This document shows positions 17,958 through 26,842 of a stretch of DNA of 57,307 nucleotides, piece by piece. The stretch spans positions 1-57,307 of the forward strand of contig CAJXYP010000001.1 of assembly GCA_913063225.1 (NCBI GenBank), read 5' to 3'. Below the pieces are notes generated by a model. The model saw only the letters and a list, made by a program, of their open reading frames with translations, made no database searches and had not been told where the DNA came from. The stretch comes from an uncultured Cellvibrionales bacterium. GTDB lineage: Bacteria; Pseudomonadota; Gammaproteobacteria; Pseudomonadales; GM7GCV1. The translations under genes were made by a program, and so were the position numbers. Positions within the stretch are counted from its first letter, which is position 1, and the number at the start of each line of letters is the position of its first letter.

Positions 17958-19976
17958 CTAAATACTTGTTGGGAATTGTATAAAAAACTCTACGCCAGAT
18001 TCATCAAGCAAATTTCTTGCTTCTATTTGCCCCTGGTGAAACTCAACTACCCGTTTGACCACAAACAGACCAAGGCCTAGATGCGGTTTTTCGCTTTTCT
18101 CCGATCTAAGGGATACCAGGGAATCAAATAGATTCTCTGACATATGCTCGGGCAAAATCGGGCCATCGTTTGCCACGGTTAAACAGATGTTTTGGTTTTC
18201 AGTCTCAAGCACAATGCGGATTTCTCGGGTACAAAAATCTGCCGCGTTATCCACTAACTTATCCATCATCTGAGCGAATAGATCTGCCGAACCCTGAAGT
18301 GGAACAGAAAGGGCCTTCTGCCCAATGTCTAAGCCAATAGCAATATTTGGATGAAGTTCTGAATATGCCGCTGCCAGATCCCGAAGAACCGCTGCGGGCT
18401 CAAAGGATTCCCGCTCCGTATTCTCTATGGCTGATTCGATTGCCGTAGATTGGCTCATTGAAGACAAAATAGTAGAGAGGCGATCGATCCCCTCTCTGGC
18501 TCGCTGCAGATACTTTTCTCTTTCCGCTCCTTCGCTGGCCTGTTCGAGGTTGTCTAAGGATGACCTTACAATGGCCACCGGAGTTCGTATCTCATGGGAG
18601 AGCTTTCCGGAAAGCGATTGCAGATACCCCGTGTAACCCCTAACCCGGTTCAACATCTCAGCGTACTGTCGACTCAGATCGCCTAACTCATCTTTCGAGT
18701 TTGAAGCCACAAAGGCTTTCTCTGAGCTTTCTCTTGCAGAGCCACCACGACTGCCGCGAACCAACTCAGAAGTTGCTCGACTCAATCGTCTTATGCGGGC
18801 AGACAACCACAATGCATAGGCAATCAGCCCCAAACTAGTTATGAGAAAAGCCGACCCGCTATACCAAAGCAAGCGTGTCAGGGCAGCGCTATTAATATCG
18901 CTCAGTGTTCGAGCGGGTTCATCCAGTATCAGTATCGCTACTCGAAGCCCGCCGATATCCAATGGATAGTAGGCGCGAGCTATTCGACGGTTGCCGTCGC
19001 GATGCCAAAGTACCTGAGGCTCACCAGCAGTTGCTTGCAATACTCGCTCGCCAAAAAACCCTGCCTGGTTTGCGTAACTAATACTGCCTACGAAATTCTG
19101 CGCACTGAGTAATTCATACAGCCTAGCCAGCCAATCCTCGGGCTCATTGAATAAGGTCGCCTGCTCCCCCACTACTGAAGCCGTAACGGAGCCGCTGTTG
19201 CTAAGTAAGAATATGGATTCTTCCAGATCGGAACTTGCCAATTGCTGAGCTGCGGCTTGCAGGCCATCATTGGTTTGCAGGTATCTAAGGGGCCGGCCCT
19301 GCGCGCTCAAGCCATCAGAGACTAGCGTTTGAATACCATTTTCAACCACTTCAAAACCCAGACTACTGCGCGCTACAAAATCTGGCACACGCAGCTCGAC
19401 AAGATAACCCTGCGGCGTTTCAGCCCAATAAGCGCTAAGCGTGTAGTCCAACACTTCAGTGTCGCCATTGGTTTCATATACACCCTGAAAAAGTCCTTCG
19501 CCACTGGTTCTGAGCCAGTATCTTTGTGTCCCTGTATGGAGGATTAAGTGGTCTCCAAAAACCAACTCTCCCAGATTGGGGCGATGGTATTGAATTTGTG
19601 AGTCGTCTACCTGCACACATAAATAGAGGTCGGACCCCAGCCGACCAGCCATATATAGAACACCTGAACCCAGATCCTGCCATGCCTTATCTACGGCACC
19701 AGAAGCAAGCGTCCAATCTGTGCATTCGCCGTTCAATACGGGTCGGGTATTTAAGTCCAGAAAATTTATTCCGCCTAGCTGAGGCGGCGGCAGAAGGCCG
19801 GCAAAAAGATCTGGTGAAGACTCCAGCTGAACCGCAATTGACTCTGCTCTATCCAGCAGAGCTTCTGCCTGCGTATCGAGTAACTGGGCATCTAACTGCC
19901 GCACATACTGACAACCAGCCCAAGGAAGGGTCAGCGTTAACAGGCTTACCAGAAACAGCTGTCGGCTAAGTTTCAC
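17958..19976 (-). CDS. pdsS: Sensor histidine kinase of the proteobacterial dedicated sortase type (PdsS-like)
   Basis: 672 aa, GTG start. The N-terminus (MKLSRQLFLVSLLTLTLPWAG) forms the first membrane helix. A long extracytoplasmic region (about 25-365) includes a beta-rich stretch (about 70-205) that resembles a CBM9-like carbohydrate-binding fold. A second membrane helix (about 368-392) and HAMP-like segment follow, then phosphoacceptor H461 in KLSHEIRTPVAIV, and an ATPase domain with DKLVDNAADF and LGLGLFVVKRVVEFH. The unusual N-terminus and sensor region match my recollection of the TIGR03785 family, which pairs with PdsR, sortase and an LPXTG-like target. No sortase is nearby. Histidine kinase is certain; PdsS subfamily is likely. 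Confidence 0.8.
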   Translation of the reverse strand: MKLSRQLFLVSLLTLTLPWAGCQYVRQLDAQLLDTQAEALLDRAESIAVQLESSPDLFAGLLPPPQLGGINFLDLNTRPVLNGECTDWTLASGAVDKAWQDLGSGVLYMAGRLGSDLYLCVQVDDSQIQYHRPNLGELVFGDHLILHTGTQRYWLRTSGEGLFQGVYETNGDTEVLDYTLSAYWAETPQGYLVELRVPDFVARSSLGFEVVENGIQTLVSDGLSAQGRPLRYLQTNDGLQAAAQQLASSDLEESIFLLSNSGSVTASVVGEQATLFNEPEDWLARLYELLSAQNFVGSISYANQAGFFGERVLQATAGEPQVLWHRDGNRRIARAYYPLDIGGLRVAILILDEPARTLSDINSAALTRLLWYSGSAFLITSLGLIAYALWLSARIRRLSRATSELVRGSRGGSARESSEKAFVASNSKDELGDLSRQYAEMLNRVRGYTGYLQSLSGKLSHEIRTPVAIVRSSLDNLEQASEGAEREKYLQRAREGIDRLSTILSSMSQSTAIESAIENTERESFEPAAVLRDLAAAYSELHPNIAIGLDIGQKALSVPLQGSADLFAQMMDKLVDNAADFCTREIRIVLETENQNICLTVANDGPILPEHMSENLFDSLVSLRSEKSEKPHLGLGLFVVKRVVEFHQGQIEARNLLDESGVEFFIQFPTSI

Positions 19977-20003
19977 AGCTTTAACATTTCTTTCAAGGTC
20001 AAA

Positions 20004-20705
20004 TTAGTCTTCAAGATTCCAGCGATAACCCATGCCATAGGCGGTTTGAATTCCGTCAAAACTTGCATCAGAAATCTGAAACTTCTTCCGCAGACGTTTT
20101 ATATGGGAGGTAATAGTGTTGTCATCCAGCACTACGTTAGCCGCATCCATCAGTTGCTGACGGTTTTTGACATGTCCGGGTGATTTCGCCAGGGCGTGCA
20201 ATATCCAAAACTCAGTAACCGTCAAATCGAGGGCTTCGTCTCGCCATTTTGCCGTCATGCGGTCCAAGTTTATTTCCAAGTCACCTCGATCTAACCTTTC
20301 ATCTTGGCCATCGCGATTAGACATCGCATCTACCCGGCGAAATAGCGCGACGATGCGGGCCAGCATATGTACCTGGCTAATATCCTTGGTCAAATAGTCA
20401 TCGGCTCCTAAGCGCAGCCCAGATATAACATCAAATTCAGAGTCTCGAGCCGTCAAAAAAATAATGGGCAACTCGGGCGCCATGGTCCGCAGCTGTCGAC
20501 AGAGGTCAAATCCGCCTTCAATTTCATCAGCCAAGCCAACATCTATAATGGCCAAATCCGGCAGGCGACTTTCAAATGAGCTCAAAGCCTCCTTACGAGT
20601 CTCATATAGGCGAACCTTGTATCCTTGCCGACGCAGCGCGTCTGAATAATTCGCAGCGATAGCCGGTTCATCCTCAACAATGGCGATTTCTCTAGCCACT
20701 TTCAC
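20004..20705 (-). CDS. pdsR: Response regulator of the dedicated sortase type (PdsR-like)
   Basis: 233 aa OmpR-type regulator. The receiver has EDEPAIAANYSDALRRQGY, phospho-acceptor D55 in LAIIDVGLADEIEGGFDLC, and Lys in DDYLTKDIS. The winged-helix domain carries LTVTEFWILHALAKSPGHVKNR and TITSHIKRLRKKF. The receiver and linker wording matches the TIGR03787 PdsR family as I know it. It starts the two-gene operon; pdsS begins 27 bases after its stop. The targets are unknown. The divergent porin at 21195 is the nearest candidate, though the 489-base gap argues for separate promoters. Confidence 0.82.
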   Translation of the reverse strand: MKVAREIAIVEDEPAIAANYSDALRRQGYKVRLYETRKEALSSFESRLPDLAIIDVGLADEIEGGFDLCRQLRTMAPELPIIFLTARDSEFDVISGLRLGADDYLTKDISQVHMLARIVALFRRVDAMSNRDGQDERLDRGDLEINLDRMTAKWRDEALDLTVTEFWILHALAKSPGHVKNRQQLMDAANVVLDDNTITSHIKRLRKKFQISDASFDGIQTAYGMGYRWNLED

Positions 20706-21194
20706 TCCCCTTCAAGCCAATAGAATCAGTTCGCTTATTCTATCCCTTGAGGGCGGCATAAAGCACTGGCAAAAAAACAGCGGCCACAATTGATCATAAT
20801 TGATAACTTCCAACACAGAAGTAAGCTCAAGAAAGACCGGCAGGTTCGATGTACTGATAAACAAATCTAAAGTGAGCTTTGCCATGCCTTTCAAGAAAAC
20901 TCGAGTACCAAGATATTTGATTATGGAAGACTCCAACCCTCAGATTGGTCGACGCTGGGTAAGCTGGCTAATACTTATTTTTTGCTGGGAACATTAGTAG
21001 TATTTACCCTTTTTTAAGTAGTGTGGATCAAACAACCGGCCGTTATACCCTTGCGCCAGCCTGGAATAGATAAAGGCTAGTTTTCATGAAAATGAAAAAG
21101 AAATGTCACATATATTTAATAATTTCATATAAGTGAAATATTTTGCGCCTAAAGTTCGCCGCAAATGAACTATTTGTGACATTTCGGAGAAATC
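20706..21194. other. Long divergent intergenic region between pdsR and the porin
   Basis: 489 bases with no supported gene. Short open frames of 60-75 codons (20712-20936 minus, 20800-20997 plus) lack ribosome-binding sites and look random. The last 120 bases are A/T-rich and probably hold the porin promoter and operators, described separately. Confidence 0.5.
21101..21184 (+). promoter_or_regulatory. Spaced inverted TGTCAC motifs ahead of the porin gene
   Basis: AAATGTCAC at 21101-21109 and its exact reverse complement GTGACATTT at 21176-21184 frame an A/T-rich segment just before the porin ribosome-binding site. Each holds a TGTCA core like half of a Pho box, and A/T bases follow each core, but the second half-site is poor in both. 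A PhoB operator for this OprP-type porin is plausible; another regulator is equally possible. Confidence 0.35.
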
Positions 21195-22262
21195 ATGCGA
21201 TTCATTAAACCTTCCATTGCTAGCCTCGCCTGCTTATTGGCGTCTGCATCCATTGCCCAGGGCCAAGTAACCACCGACGGTAATGATCTAATAATCAAAA
21301 CAAACGGCGGCCTATCCGTAGCAACCACCGACGGAGACTACTCAATGAAATTGGGCGGCCGACTTCAGTGGGATTACAACCAAGCAGAAGAAAATGGCAT
21401 TGTCGACGAAGACGCCTTTGATATCCGTAGAGCTCGCCTATATGTATCGGGTAACGTAAAAGACTGGGGCTACAAAGCCCAGTTCAATATCGGCAACGGC
21501 AATGGTGGCACCCCGGAAGATCTATACATCCGCTATAACGGACTGAGCAATGGCATGACCGTCACCATTGGCCGTCAAAAGGAACCATTCGGACTCGAGC
21601 AAATGATCAGCTCAAAAGACAACAGTATGTTAGAGCGCGGCGGCCCGGTTGAAGCTTATACACCTGGCCGCAGCGATGGTATTCAGCTAAACGGAACCGC
21701 GGGCGATGTTTACTACGGATTTGGTGTTTTCGAAGACGAAGACTCTAGCGGTACTAGCGACTTTACCCTTACCGGACGTGTCACAAGTGCGGTAGTAAAC
21801 ACGGGCGATTCACTGGTTCATTTGGGTTTGGGATATACCACTCGTGGAGACGATATCAGCACGGTCGGACTAGAAGCCGCATATTCTGTAGGCCCTCTTC
21901 ATGTTCAGGGCGAGTACTTTGCTTCAGATAATGCCGGTGTTGATCTAGATGGATATTACCTGCAAGCGGGCTGGATTATTACCGGAGAAAGCCGTCCGTA
22001 CTCAAAGGGTGTGTTTGGCAAGGTAAAATCAACAGACGTCGCTGGCGCTTGGGAAGTAGTCGTTAGATACGAAGCCGGTGACGGTGACGGCAACTACAGC
22101 GATATCGAGCTAGGCAGAACCGATGCAACCGCACTAGGTGTTGGCCTTAACTGGTATGCGAATGCCCTAACCAGACTAGGCATCGACTACACCACGGGCG
22201 ACGATGAAAACAGCACGGATACCGGCAGCGAATTCCGCGCCAGAGTACAGTTTGCGTTCTAA
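21195..22262 (+). CDS. OprP/OprO-family porin (phosphate-selective porin family)
   Basis: 355 aa outer-membrane beta barrel. The signal peptide ends at about residue 23 (IAQG-QVT). Features of the Porin_O_P family are LGGRLQWDYN, the DAFDIRRARLYVSGN strand, the YIRYNGLSNGMTVTIGRQKEPFGLEQ segment, and the late GWIITGESRPYSKGVFG motif; the chain ends in Phe (QFAF) as expected for BAM targeting. Family members in Pseudomonas pass phosphate or polyphosphate. Specificity here is inferred from family and from the TGTCAC motifs upstream. TCGGAGAAATC is the ribosome-binding site. It is monocistronic and ends in a strong terminator. Confidence 0.88.
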   Translation: MRFIKPSIASLACLLASASIAQGQVTTDGNDLIIKTNGGLSVATTDGDYSMKLGGRLQWDYNQAEENGIVDEDAFDIRRARLYVSGNVKDWGYKAQFNIGNGNGGTPEDLYIRYNGLSNGMTVTIGRQKEPFGLEQMISSKDNSMLERGGPVEAYTPGRSDGIQLNGTAGDVYYGFGVFEDEDSSGTSDFTLTGRVTSAVVNTGDSLVHLGLGYTTRGDDISTVGLEAAYSVGPLHVQGEYFASDNAGVDLDGYYLQAGWIITGESRPYSKGVFGKVKSTDVAGAWEVVVRYEAGDGDGNYSDIELGRTDATALGVGLNWYANALTRLGIDYTTGDDENSTDTGSEFRARVQFAF

Positions 22263-22283
22263 AAAAAGATTTGGCAGGATTCG

Positions 22284-22312
22284 AAAAAAGGGGTTAAGCA
22301 GCCCCTTTTTTT
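22284..22312. terminator. Bidirectional rho-independent terminator
   Basis: An A-run, a GC-rich stem (GGGGTTAAGC / GCAGCCCC region) and a T-run follow the porin stop. Because the A-run lies on one side and the T-run on the other, it can also end transcription of modABC from the opposite strand. Confidence 0.8.
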
Positions 22313-22357
22313 GTGGTCCCAAGCCGGAACAAGATCGCAACAAAAGCAGAACCAGAA

Positions 22358-23428
22358 TTATTGAATCAGTGACGCCGCCTTGATCTGCGCAAATACCGAA
22401 TCGCCAACTTTCAATTCAAGCTTGTCGCAGGAAAGACTAGACACTCTTGCCGCCAAGCTGGCCTGACCGGTTTTCAGGCTCACGAGCTTCTGCGAAGGAT
22501 GGTCAGTGGCTTCTATATCCGCGATTACCGATTCAAATATATTTAGAATACTTGAACCTTCAGGTCGTCCCAAACTAAGACTTATATCCTTTGCGTATAA
22601 CCTCAATCGCACCGCTTGATCTGCCGATACCTCCATTCCGGGCATCGAAATAAGCAGACCACTAGCATCAACCACCGTCAAATGATGTGCCGTACAGGCT
22701 TCACTCACTCTGCCTTCAAGCAGAGCAAAGGGCTCATCAGCCAATTCATTCAGAAGCCGATTGTTGTCCAATACTTGCATTAATGGTCCTTGCTCGCGCA
22801 CCTTGCCATCCTCCATAAGAACCAGGTGATCCGCCAATCGGATTACCTCTTCCAACGAGTGGCTTACATACAGCACCGGTATATCCAAGTTTCTTTGCAG
22901 TCGATCCAGGTAGGGCAAGATCTCGCGTTTTAATTGCACATCCAGGGAAGCCAGCGGCTCATCCATTAACAGCAATTTGGGGCTCGCTAGAAGAGCTCGG
23001 CCAATGGCCACCCGCTGCGCTTCTCCGCCAGACAAAGAATGAGTTTCTCTTTCCAACAGCTGATCGATATCGAGCAAGGCCACCACTTCATCAAAGCCAA
23101 TTTGACGGTCTTCAGCAGCGCGACGTTCGAATCCGTAATTAAGGTTTTCACGCACATTCAAATGAATAAACAGACTGGGTTGCTGAAATACAAAGCCAAC
23201 CGAGCGCTGATGCACGGGTAAGCAAATCTGGTTGGAATGCCATACCTCGCCCATCAACTGAATCTGTGCATTATCAAGCTCAATTAGGCCTGCTATGGCT
23301 CGCAAAAGACTGGTCTTACCAGACCCAGAAGGGCCAAATATTGCCGTCACACCCTTCGCCGGAACAGCAAAGTTAGCATCCAACTGAAAGTTTCCTAGAC
23401 TAGCTTGAACCGAAATATTCAGGCTCAT
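22358..23428 (-). CDS. modC: Molybdate ABC transporter ATP-binding protein ModC
   Basis: 356 aa. The N-terminal ABC ATPase has Walker A GPSGSGKTS, Q-loop VFQQPSLF, signature LSGGEAQRVAIGRALL and Walker B LLLMDEPLASLD. A C-terminal TOBE/MOP-type domain (about 290-350) binds molybdate for feedback control. It drives import through ModB. It overlaps modB by 4 bases. The TOBE region and modA/modB neighbours separate it from generic importers. Confidence 0.95.
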   Translation of the reverse strand: MSLNISVQASLGNFQLDANFAVPAKGVTAIFGPSGSGKTSLLRAIAGLIELDNAQIQLMGEVWHSNQICLPVHQRSVGFVFQQPSLFIHLNVRENLNYGFERRAAEDRQIGFDEVVALLDIDQLLERETHSLSGGEAQRVAIGRALLASPKLLLMDEPLASLDVQLKREILPYLDRLQRNLDIPVLYVSHSLEEVIRLADHLVLMEDGKVREQGPLMQVLDNNRLLNELADEPFALLEGRVSEACTAHHLTVVDASGLLISMPGMEVSADQAVRLRLYAKDISLSLGRPEGSSILNIFESVIADIEATDHPSQKLVSLKTGQASLAARVSSLSCDKLELKVGDSVFAQIKAASLIQ

Positions 23429-24099
23429 ACTTTCACCAGATCAAAGCGTCGATTAATGCTGTATACAAATACCAGAAGAGCAAATGAGAGTATCAATAGC
23501 CCAGCAGACAACCAATGGGCTTGGCCGTATTCAAGGGCAGCGACGTGGTCGTATATGGCGATGGATAGAACTTGGGTTTTCCCGGGAATATTGCCGCCAA
23601 TCATCAAGACCACGCCAAACTCACCCAAGGTATGGGCAAAGCCCAAAACGGCGCCGGTCAAATAACCTCTTCGGGCTAAAGGCAAAAGTATCGAGACAAA
23701 CAAGTCTCGCCCGCTCGAGCCAAGGGTGCGGGCAACTTCAAAGGGCCTATCGCCTATCTCCACAAATGCCTGGTGCAAGGGCTGCACCACAAAGGGTAGT
23801 GAATATATAACCGAACCTATGACTAATCCGGCGAAGCTAAAACTTAACGCCGACAAACCCATAGCCTCAAAGGCTCCACCTATAGCCCCCTGTGGCCCGA
23901 GGCTAATTAGTAAATAGAATCCAAGAACCGTCGGCGGAAGCACAAGGGGTAAGGCCACCAAGGCTTCAACCACTACTTTAAATCGACCCTTATTGTGCGC
24001 CAGCCACCAAGCTAAGGGCGTGCTTATCAACAGCAAGATTGCGGTTGATACACCAGCAAGCTTTAAGCTTAGCCACAAGGCGGCTATGTCAGGATGCAT
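23425..24099 (-). CDS. modB: Molybdate ABC transporter permease ModB
   Basis: 224 aa with five membrane helices. The EAA motif that contacts ModC lies in EVARTLGSSGRDLFVSILLPLARRGYL, and LGFAHTLGEFGVVLMIGG is characteristic of ModB. Forms the membrane channel of the molybdate importer. Lies 28 bases downstream of modA and overlaps modC. Confidence 0.95.
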   Translation of the reverse strand: MHPDIAALWLSLKLAGVSTAILLLISTPLAWWLAHNKGRFKVVVEALVALPLVLPPTVLGFYLLISLGPQGAIGGAFEAMGLSALSFSFAGLVIGSVIYSLPFVVQPLHQAFVEIGDRPFEVARTLGSSGRDLFVSILLPLARRGYLTGAVLGFAHTLGEFGVVLMIGGNIPGKTQVLSIAIYDHVAALEYGQAHWLSAGLLILSFALLVFVYSINRRFDLVKV

Positions 24100-24127
24100 T
24101 TATTAATCCAGTCACTTTCAGTAAAAC

Positions 24128-24877
24128 CTATTCGCCAAGAGCATAACCTGCTTCCACAATAAGTTTTTGTATCTCATGGCTTTTAAGAAAACTCATAAAT
24201 TGTCGCGCGGTTGCATCTTCCGTTAGCAGCAAGGCTTGCTGGCGAATGGGCTCGTATAGCTCTTGGTCCAGAATCTGATATTCGCCCTGCTCTTCCAGTG
24301 ATAACACCAAGACTTGAGAGAGTGCCACAAAACCAAGATCGGCCGCGCTGCTCTCCACAAACTGAAAGGTTTGGGCCAGGTTTTCACCCTGCACTAGCTT
24401 TGGCTGTATCTCATCTACCAAGCCCATGTGCGTCAAAACCTCTGTTGCCGCCAACCCGTAAGGAGCCAGCCTGGGATTAGCGATGGCAAGATATTGGTAA
24501 CTATCCAATTCTGAGAGCGCTACAAGACTTTCCGAGCTCCAAAGTACCAGCCGACCCAAGGCGTAAGTAAAGCGAGAATTTTCTACGCCGAATCCCGCCT
24601 GCTCCAGCAATCGGGGTCGTTCTTCATCTGCCGACAAAAAAACATCAAAGGGTGCGCCATGAACAATTTGTGCGTACTGATGCCCCGTAGAGCCCAAGGC
24701 CAATATCACCGAATGACCAGTAGCCTCTTCAAAGCGCTGGGATATAGCTTTTGCGGTAGTTGAAAAATTGGAAGCCACGGCTACGACAATTTCTTCTGCG
24801 TTTGCCAGCGGCATACAGAAAAACAATATGTATATAGAGGATACGCAGATTCGAAATTTGAGAGGTGGGAAATGCAT
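24128..24877 (-). CDS. modA: Molybdate ABC transporter substrate-binding protein ModA
   Basis: 249 aa from the ATG at 24877; a longer frame reaches 25000 but would put 41 unlikely residues before the signal peptide. Signal peptide is about residues 1-27, and the mature protein starts EEIVVAVASNFSTTAKAI, the ModA N-terminal signature whose Ser residues bind the oxyanion. GSTGHQYAQIVHGAPFDVFLSAD follows. The protein captures molybdate or tungstate in the periplasm. First gene of modABC. No ModE-like palindrome or Moco riboswitch was recognised upstream. Confidence 0.93.
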   Translation of the reverse strand: MHFPPLKFRICVSSIYILFFCMPLANAEEIVVAVASNFSTTAKAISQRFEEATGHSVILALGSTGHQYAQIVHGAPFDVFLSADEERPRLLEQAGFGVENSRFTYALGRLVLWSSESLVALSELDSYQYLAIANPRLAPYGLAATEVLTHMGLVDEIQPKLVQGENLAQTFQFVESSAADLGFVALSQVLVLSLEEQGEYQILDQELYEPIRQQALLLTEDATARQFMSFLKSHEIQKLIVEAGYALGE

Positions 24878-25000
24878 TGCCAAATAGTTAGGTATGCACC
24901 GCCAAATGGCAAGCTGAACAGCGGCTCTACACCCTAAATTGTCAGGATTAGGCCAAAAAAAGCGCACTACGGCGCCACAATAATTGCTCGGACAGGGCAA

Positions 25001-25684
25001 TTATTCGCGGATAGAGCCTATATATAGGGTTACATCGCGAATTTGTTGATCTGAAAGAATATTTTCCCAAACCGGAGACTCACCTTCACGACCCCTTTCT
25101 ATAGCGTCGTAAACCGTTGCGTAATCGTGGCCATAGAGGGAAATGTCATCGATAAGACTGGGTGCACCATACCATTCGACTTGGCCGGCAAAATCAAACC
25201 CATGGCATTCGCTACATACATTTATTGCGGTGTCTTCCGCACGCGTTACCGCATCCGCGGGAACATCTTCGCCGCGCAGACTCCCTACGTAATAGGTCAG
25301 ATCGATTAGCAATTGGGCATCGTATCCAACACCAGACTCCTGCTCTCCATAGGCCGGCATTTGATAGAAACGTGCTTTTTCGTGACCCGAGCGTATGCCG
25401 TACTTAATAACGTAAGCCATGTCGGCCAACTCAGGGCCCCAGAGTGTTTCATCATCAAGTAAGTTGGGAACGCCCGGCATTCCGGCGCCTTCAACTCCGT
25501 GGCAAACCATGCAGTAGGTGCCAAATACTTGCTCGCCCTGAGACAAAGCAGCGCGGTATTGGCCTGCATCGGCCTGAGTTTCGGCAAACCCCAAATCCAG
25601 AACCTCCCACTGCCACTGAGCGACACTAGGAGAGCAAGCGATATAGAGCGCAACAAAAGCGGCCGAGAGAATTAAGCTTTTCAT
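25001..25684 (-). CDS. Periplasmic diheme c-type cytochrome, CcoP-like
   Basis: 227 aa from the ATG at 25684, chosen because a signal peptide (1-23) begins there. A longer frame to 25759 needs a TTG and has no signal. Two class I cytochrome c domains carry CMVCH (C58, C61, H62) and CSECH (C158, C161, H162). The layout resembles the C-terminal part of cbb3 oxidase subunit CcoP, with PNLLDDETLWG and GR-like motifs. M110 (QMPAY) can be the distal ligand of heme 1, but the second domain contains no Met at all. Likely a soluble electron carrier; the partner is unknown. Confidence 0.85.
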   Translation of the reverse strand: MKSLILSAAFVALYIACSPSVAQWQWEVLDLGFAETQADAGQYRAALSQGEQVFGTYCMVCHGVEGAGMPGVPNLLDDETLWGPELADMAYVIKYGIRSGHEKARFYQMPAYGEQESGVGYDAQLLIDLTYYVGSLRGEDVPADAVTRAEDTAINVCSECHGFDFAGQVEWYGAPSLIDDISLYGHDYATVYDAIERGREGESPVWENILSDQQIRDVTLYIGSIRE

Positions 25685-25771
25685 TTTGGTGAGCCAAAAT
25701 ATATCTGTATGCGGTGTATTTTGGTCCTTGGAGGAAAGCACATCCATGATTTGCATCAAGACAACGAAATA

Positions 25772-25791
25772 CCGGAGCCTTGCGGCTCCGG
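25772..25791 (-). terminator. Hairpin downstream of the OmpA-family gene
   Basis: A perfect 8-bp stem (CCGGAGCC / GGCTCCGG) with a 4-base loop lies 70 bases after the stop of the OmpA-family gene on the minus strand, followed by a weak T-rich run (TATTTCGTT). It probably ends that transcript. Confidence 0.55.
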
Positions 25792-25860
25792 ATGGGGGTC
25801 TGCGATCGAATTTACAGTTCGAACGCAGGGTGAAGGGAACTGAAAAGCTAGTCCTACTAT

Positions 25861-26592
25861 TTAGTGGCTCTGTGCCAAGCCAGTTGTTGGCTGCTTGTAG
25901 ACTTCTATATTTACGCGGCGTTCCAGAGCATAGGATTCGTAGTCTCCGCTAACCGCTTCTGATTCGTCAGCACCGTGGAAATGAATCTGCACCCGTTCTT
26001 GATCGATACCTTTTCCGTACAGGGCATTGGCTACTGACAGTGCCCGAAACTTAGCAAGCACATTGTTGTATTCATCTGATCCCCGAGGGTCAGCATGTCC
26101 ATCAAGGCGAACACTTAGCTCGGGATTGCGCTGCAAATAACCCGCCAACATATCGATACGTGTTTGGTCTTGCTCTTGAATTACATCTTCGCCGGTACGA
26201 AACATCATTTGAAATTCCAATCGGGTTTCATCATTTGCGGCAATTTCTGTTCGAAGCTCAGTTTCGAGAAAGGCAATGCGCGCTTGCTGTTGCTGCAGTT
26301 CGCTTTCAAGTATCTCGGTTTCTGCACTAGCCGCCCGAAAAGCTTGCTCGGTGCTTGGCAAGGCATCCGCTTTTTTAAGTTGCTCGCCAAAATAGACGCC
26401 GCTCAATGCGCCAGCGAACATCCCAACGGGACCGCCCATCACCAATCCGGCAATCGCGCCTCCACCAAAACCAAGGCCTGGCTTAATTTCCGAAAGTGCA
26501 TCTTCTGCGCTAGCACCGGCACTAATTAAGGAGCTAACTAAAAATGCTGCGATTAGGGTGGATATAGCTAATAGAGTATTTGTCTTTTTCAT
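25861..26592 (-). CDS. OmpA-family protein resembling sortase-system protein PdsO
   Basis: 243 aa. Signal peptide about 1-29 (ending GASA). A Gly-rich segment (about 40-70, GFGGGAIAGLVMGGPVGMF) looks like a glycine-zipper membrane insert, and a coiled coil follows (about 85-125). The C-terminal OmpA domain (about 135-235) has LDGHADPRGSDEYNN and LERRVNIEV, which bind peptidoglycan. This combination fits PdsO (TIGR03789), the OmpA-like partner of the dedicated sortase system. PdsS/PdsR-like genes lie 5-8 kb away, which supports the idea, but no sortase is present. A GAGGAATACC ribosome-binding site supports the start. OmpA fold is certain; PdsO identity is moderate. Confidence 0.8.
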   Translation of the reverse strand: MKKTNTLLAISTLIAAFLVSSLISAGASAEDALSEIKPGLGFGGGAIAGLVMGGPVGMFAGALSGVYFGEQLKKADALPSTEQAFRAASAETEILESELQQQQARIAFLETELRTEIAANDETRLEFQMMFRTGEDVIQEQDQTRIDMLAGYLQRNPELSVRLDGHADPRGSDEYNNVLAKFRALSVANALYGKGIDQERVQIHFHGADESEAVSGDYESYALERRVNIEVYKQPTTGLAQSH

Positions 26593-26842
26593 TTGGTATT
26601 CCTCGTTCTCAAATCTGGTTCTAAAAAGTTAGATCAGCAGTTGCGCTGGCATGGACGTCATTAAAGAGACACAACCAGTCTTTCAAGAGATCGAATTAGG
26701 TTGAACTAATGAGCAAATATGACGAAATATGGCAAGGCATACGCCAGCTGCAACAAAGGCATCAAGAGAGGCCGAAAAAGAAAGAAACTAGAAGGGAGCT
26801 AAGTGGCTATAGACGCCTGTGGCGCATAAAGAGCACCTGCGG

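Noticed and set aside
20712-20997. Two short frames in the pdsR-porin gap
   Set aside because: No ribosome-binding sites and no protein-like composition.
24878-25000. ModE operator or Moco riboswitch ahead of modA
   Set aside because: No TATATA-type palindrome and no recognisable riboswitch core; only a short GCGC hairpin with a T-run, likely the end of the cytochrome transcript.
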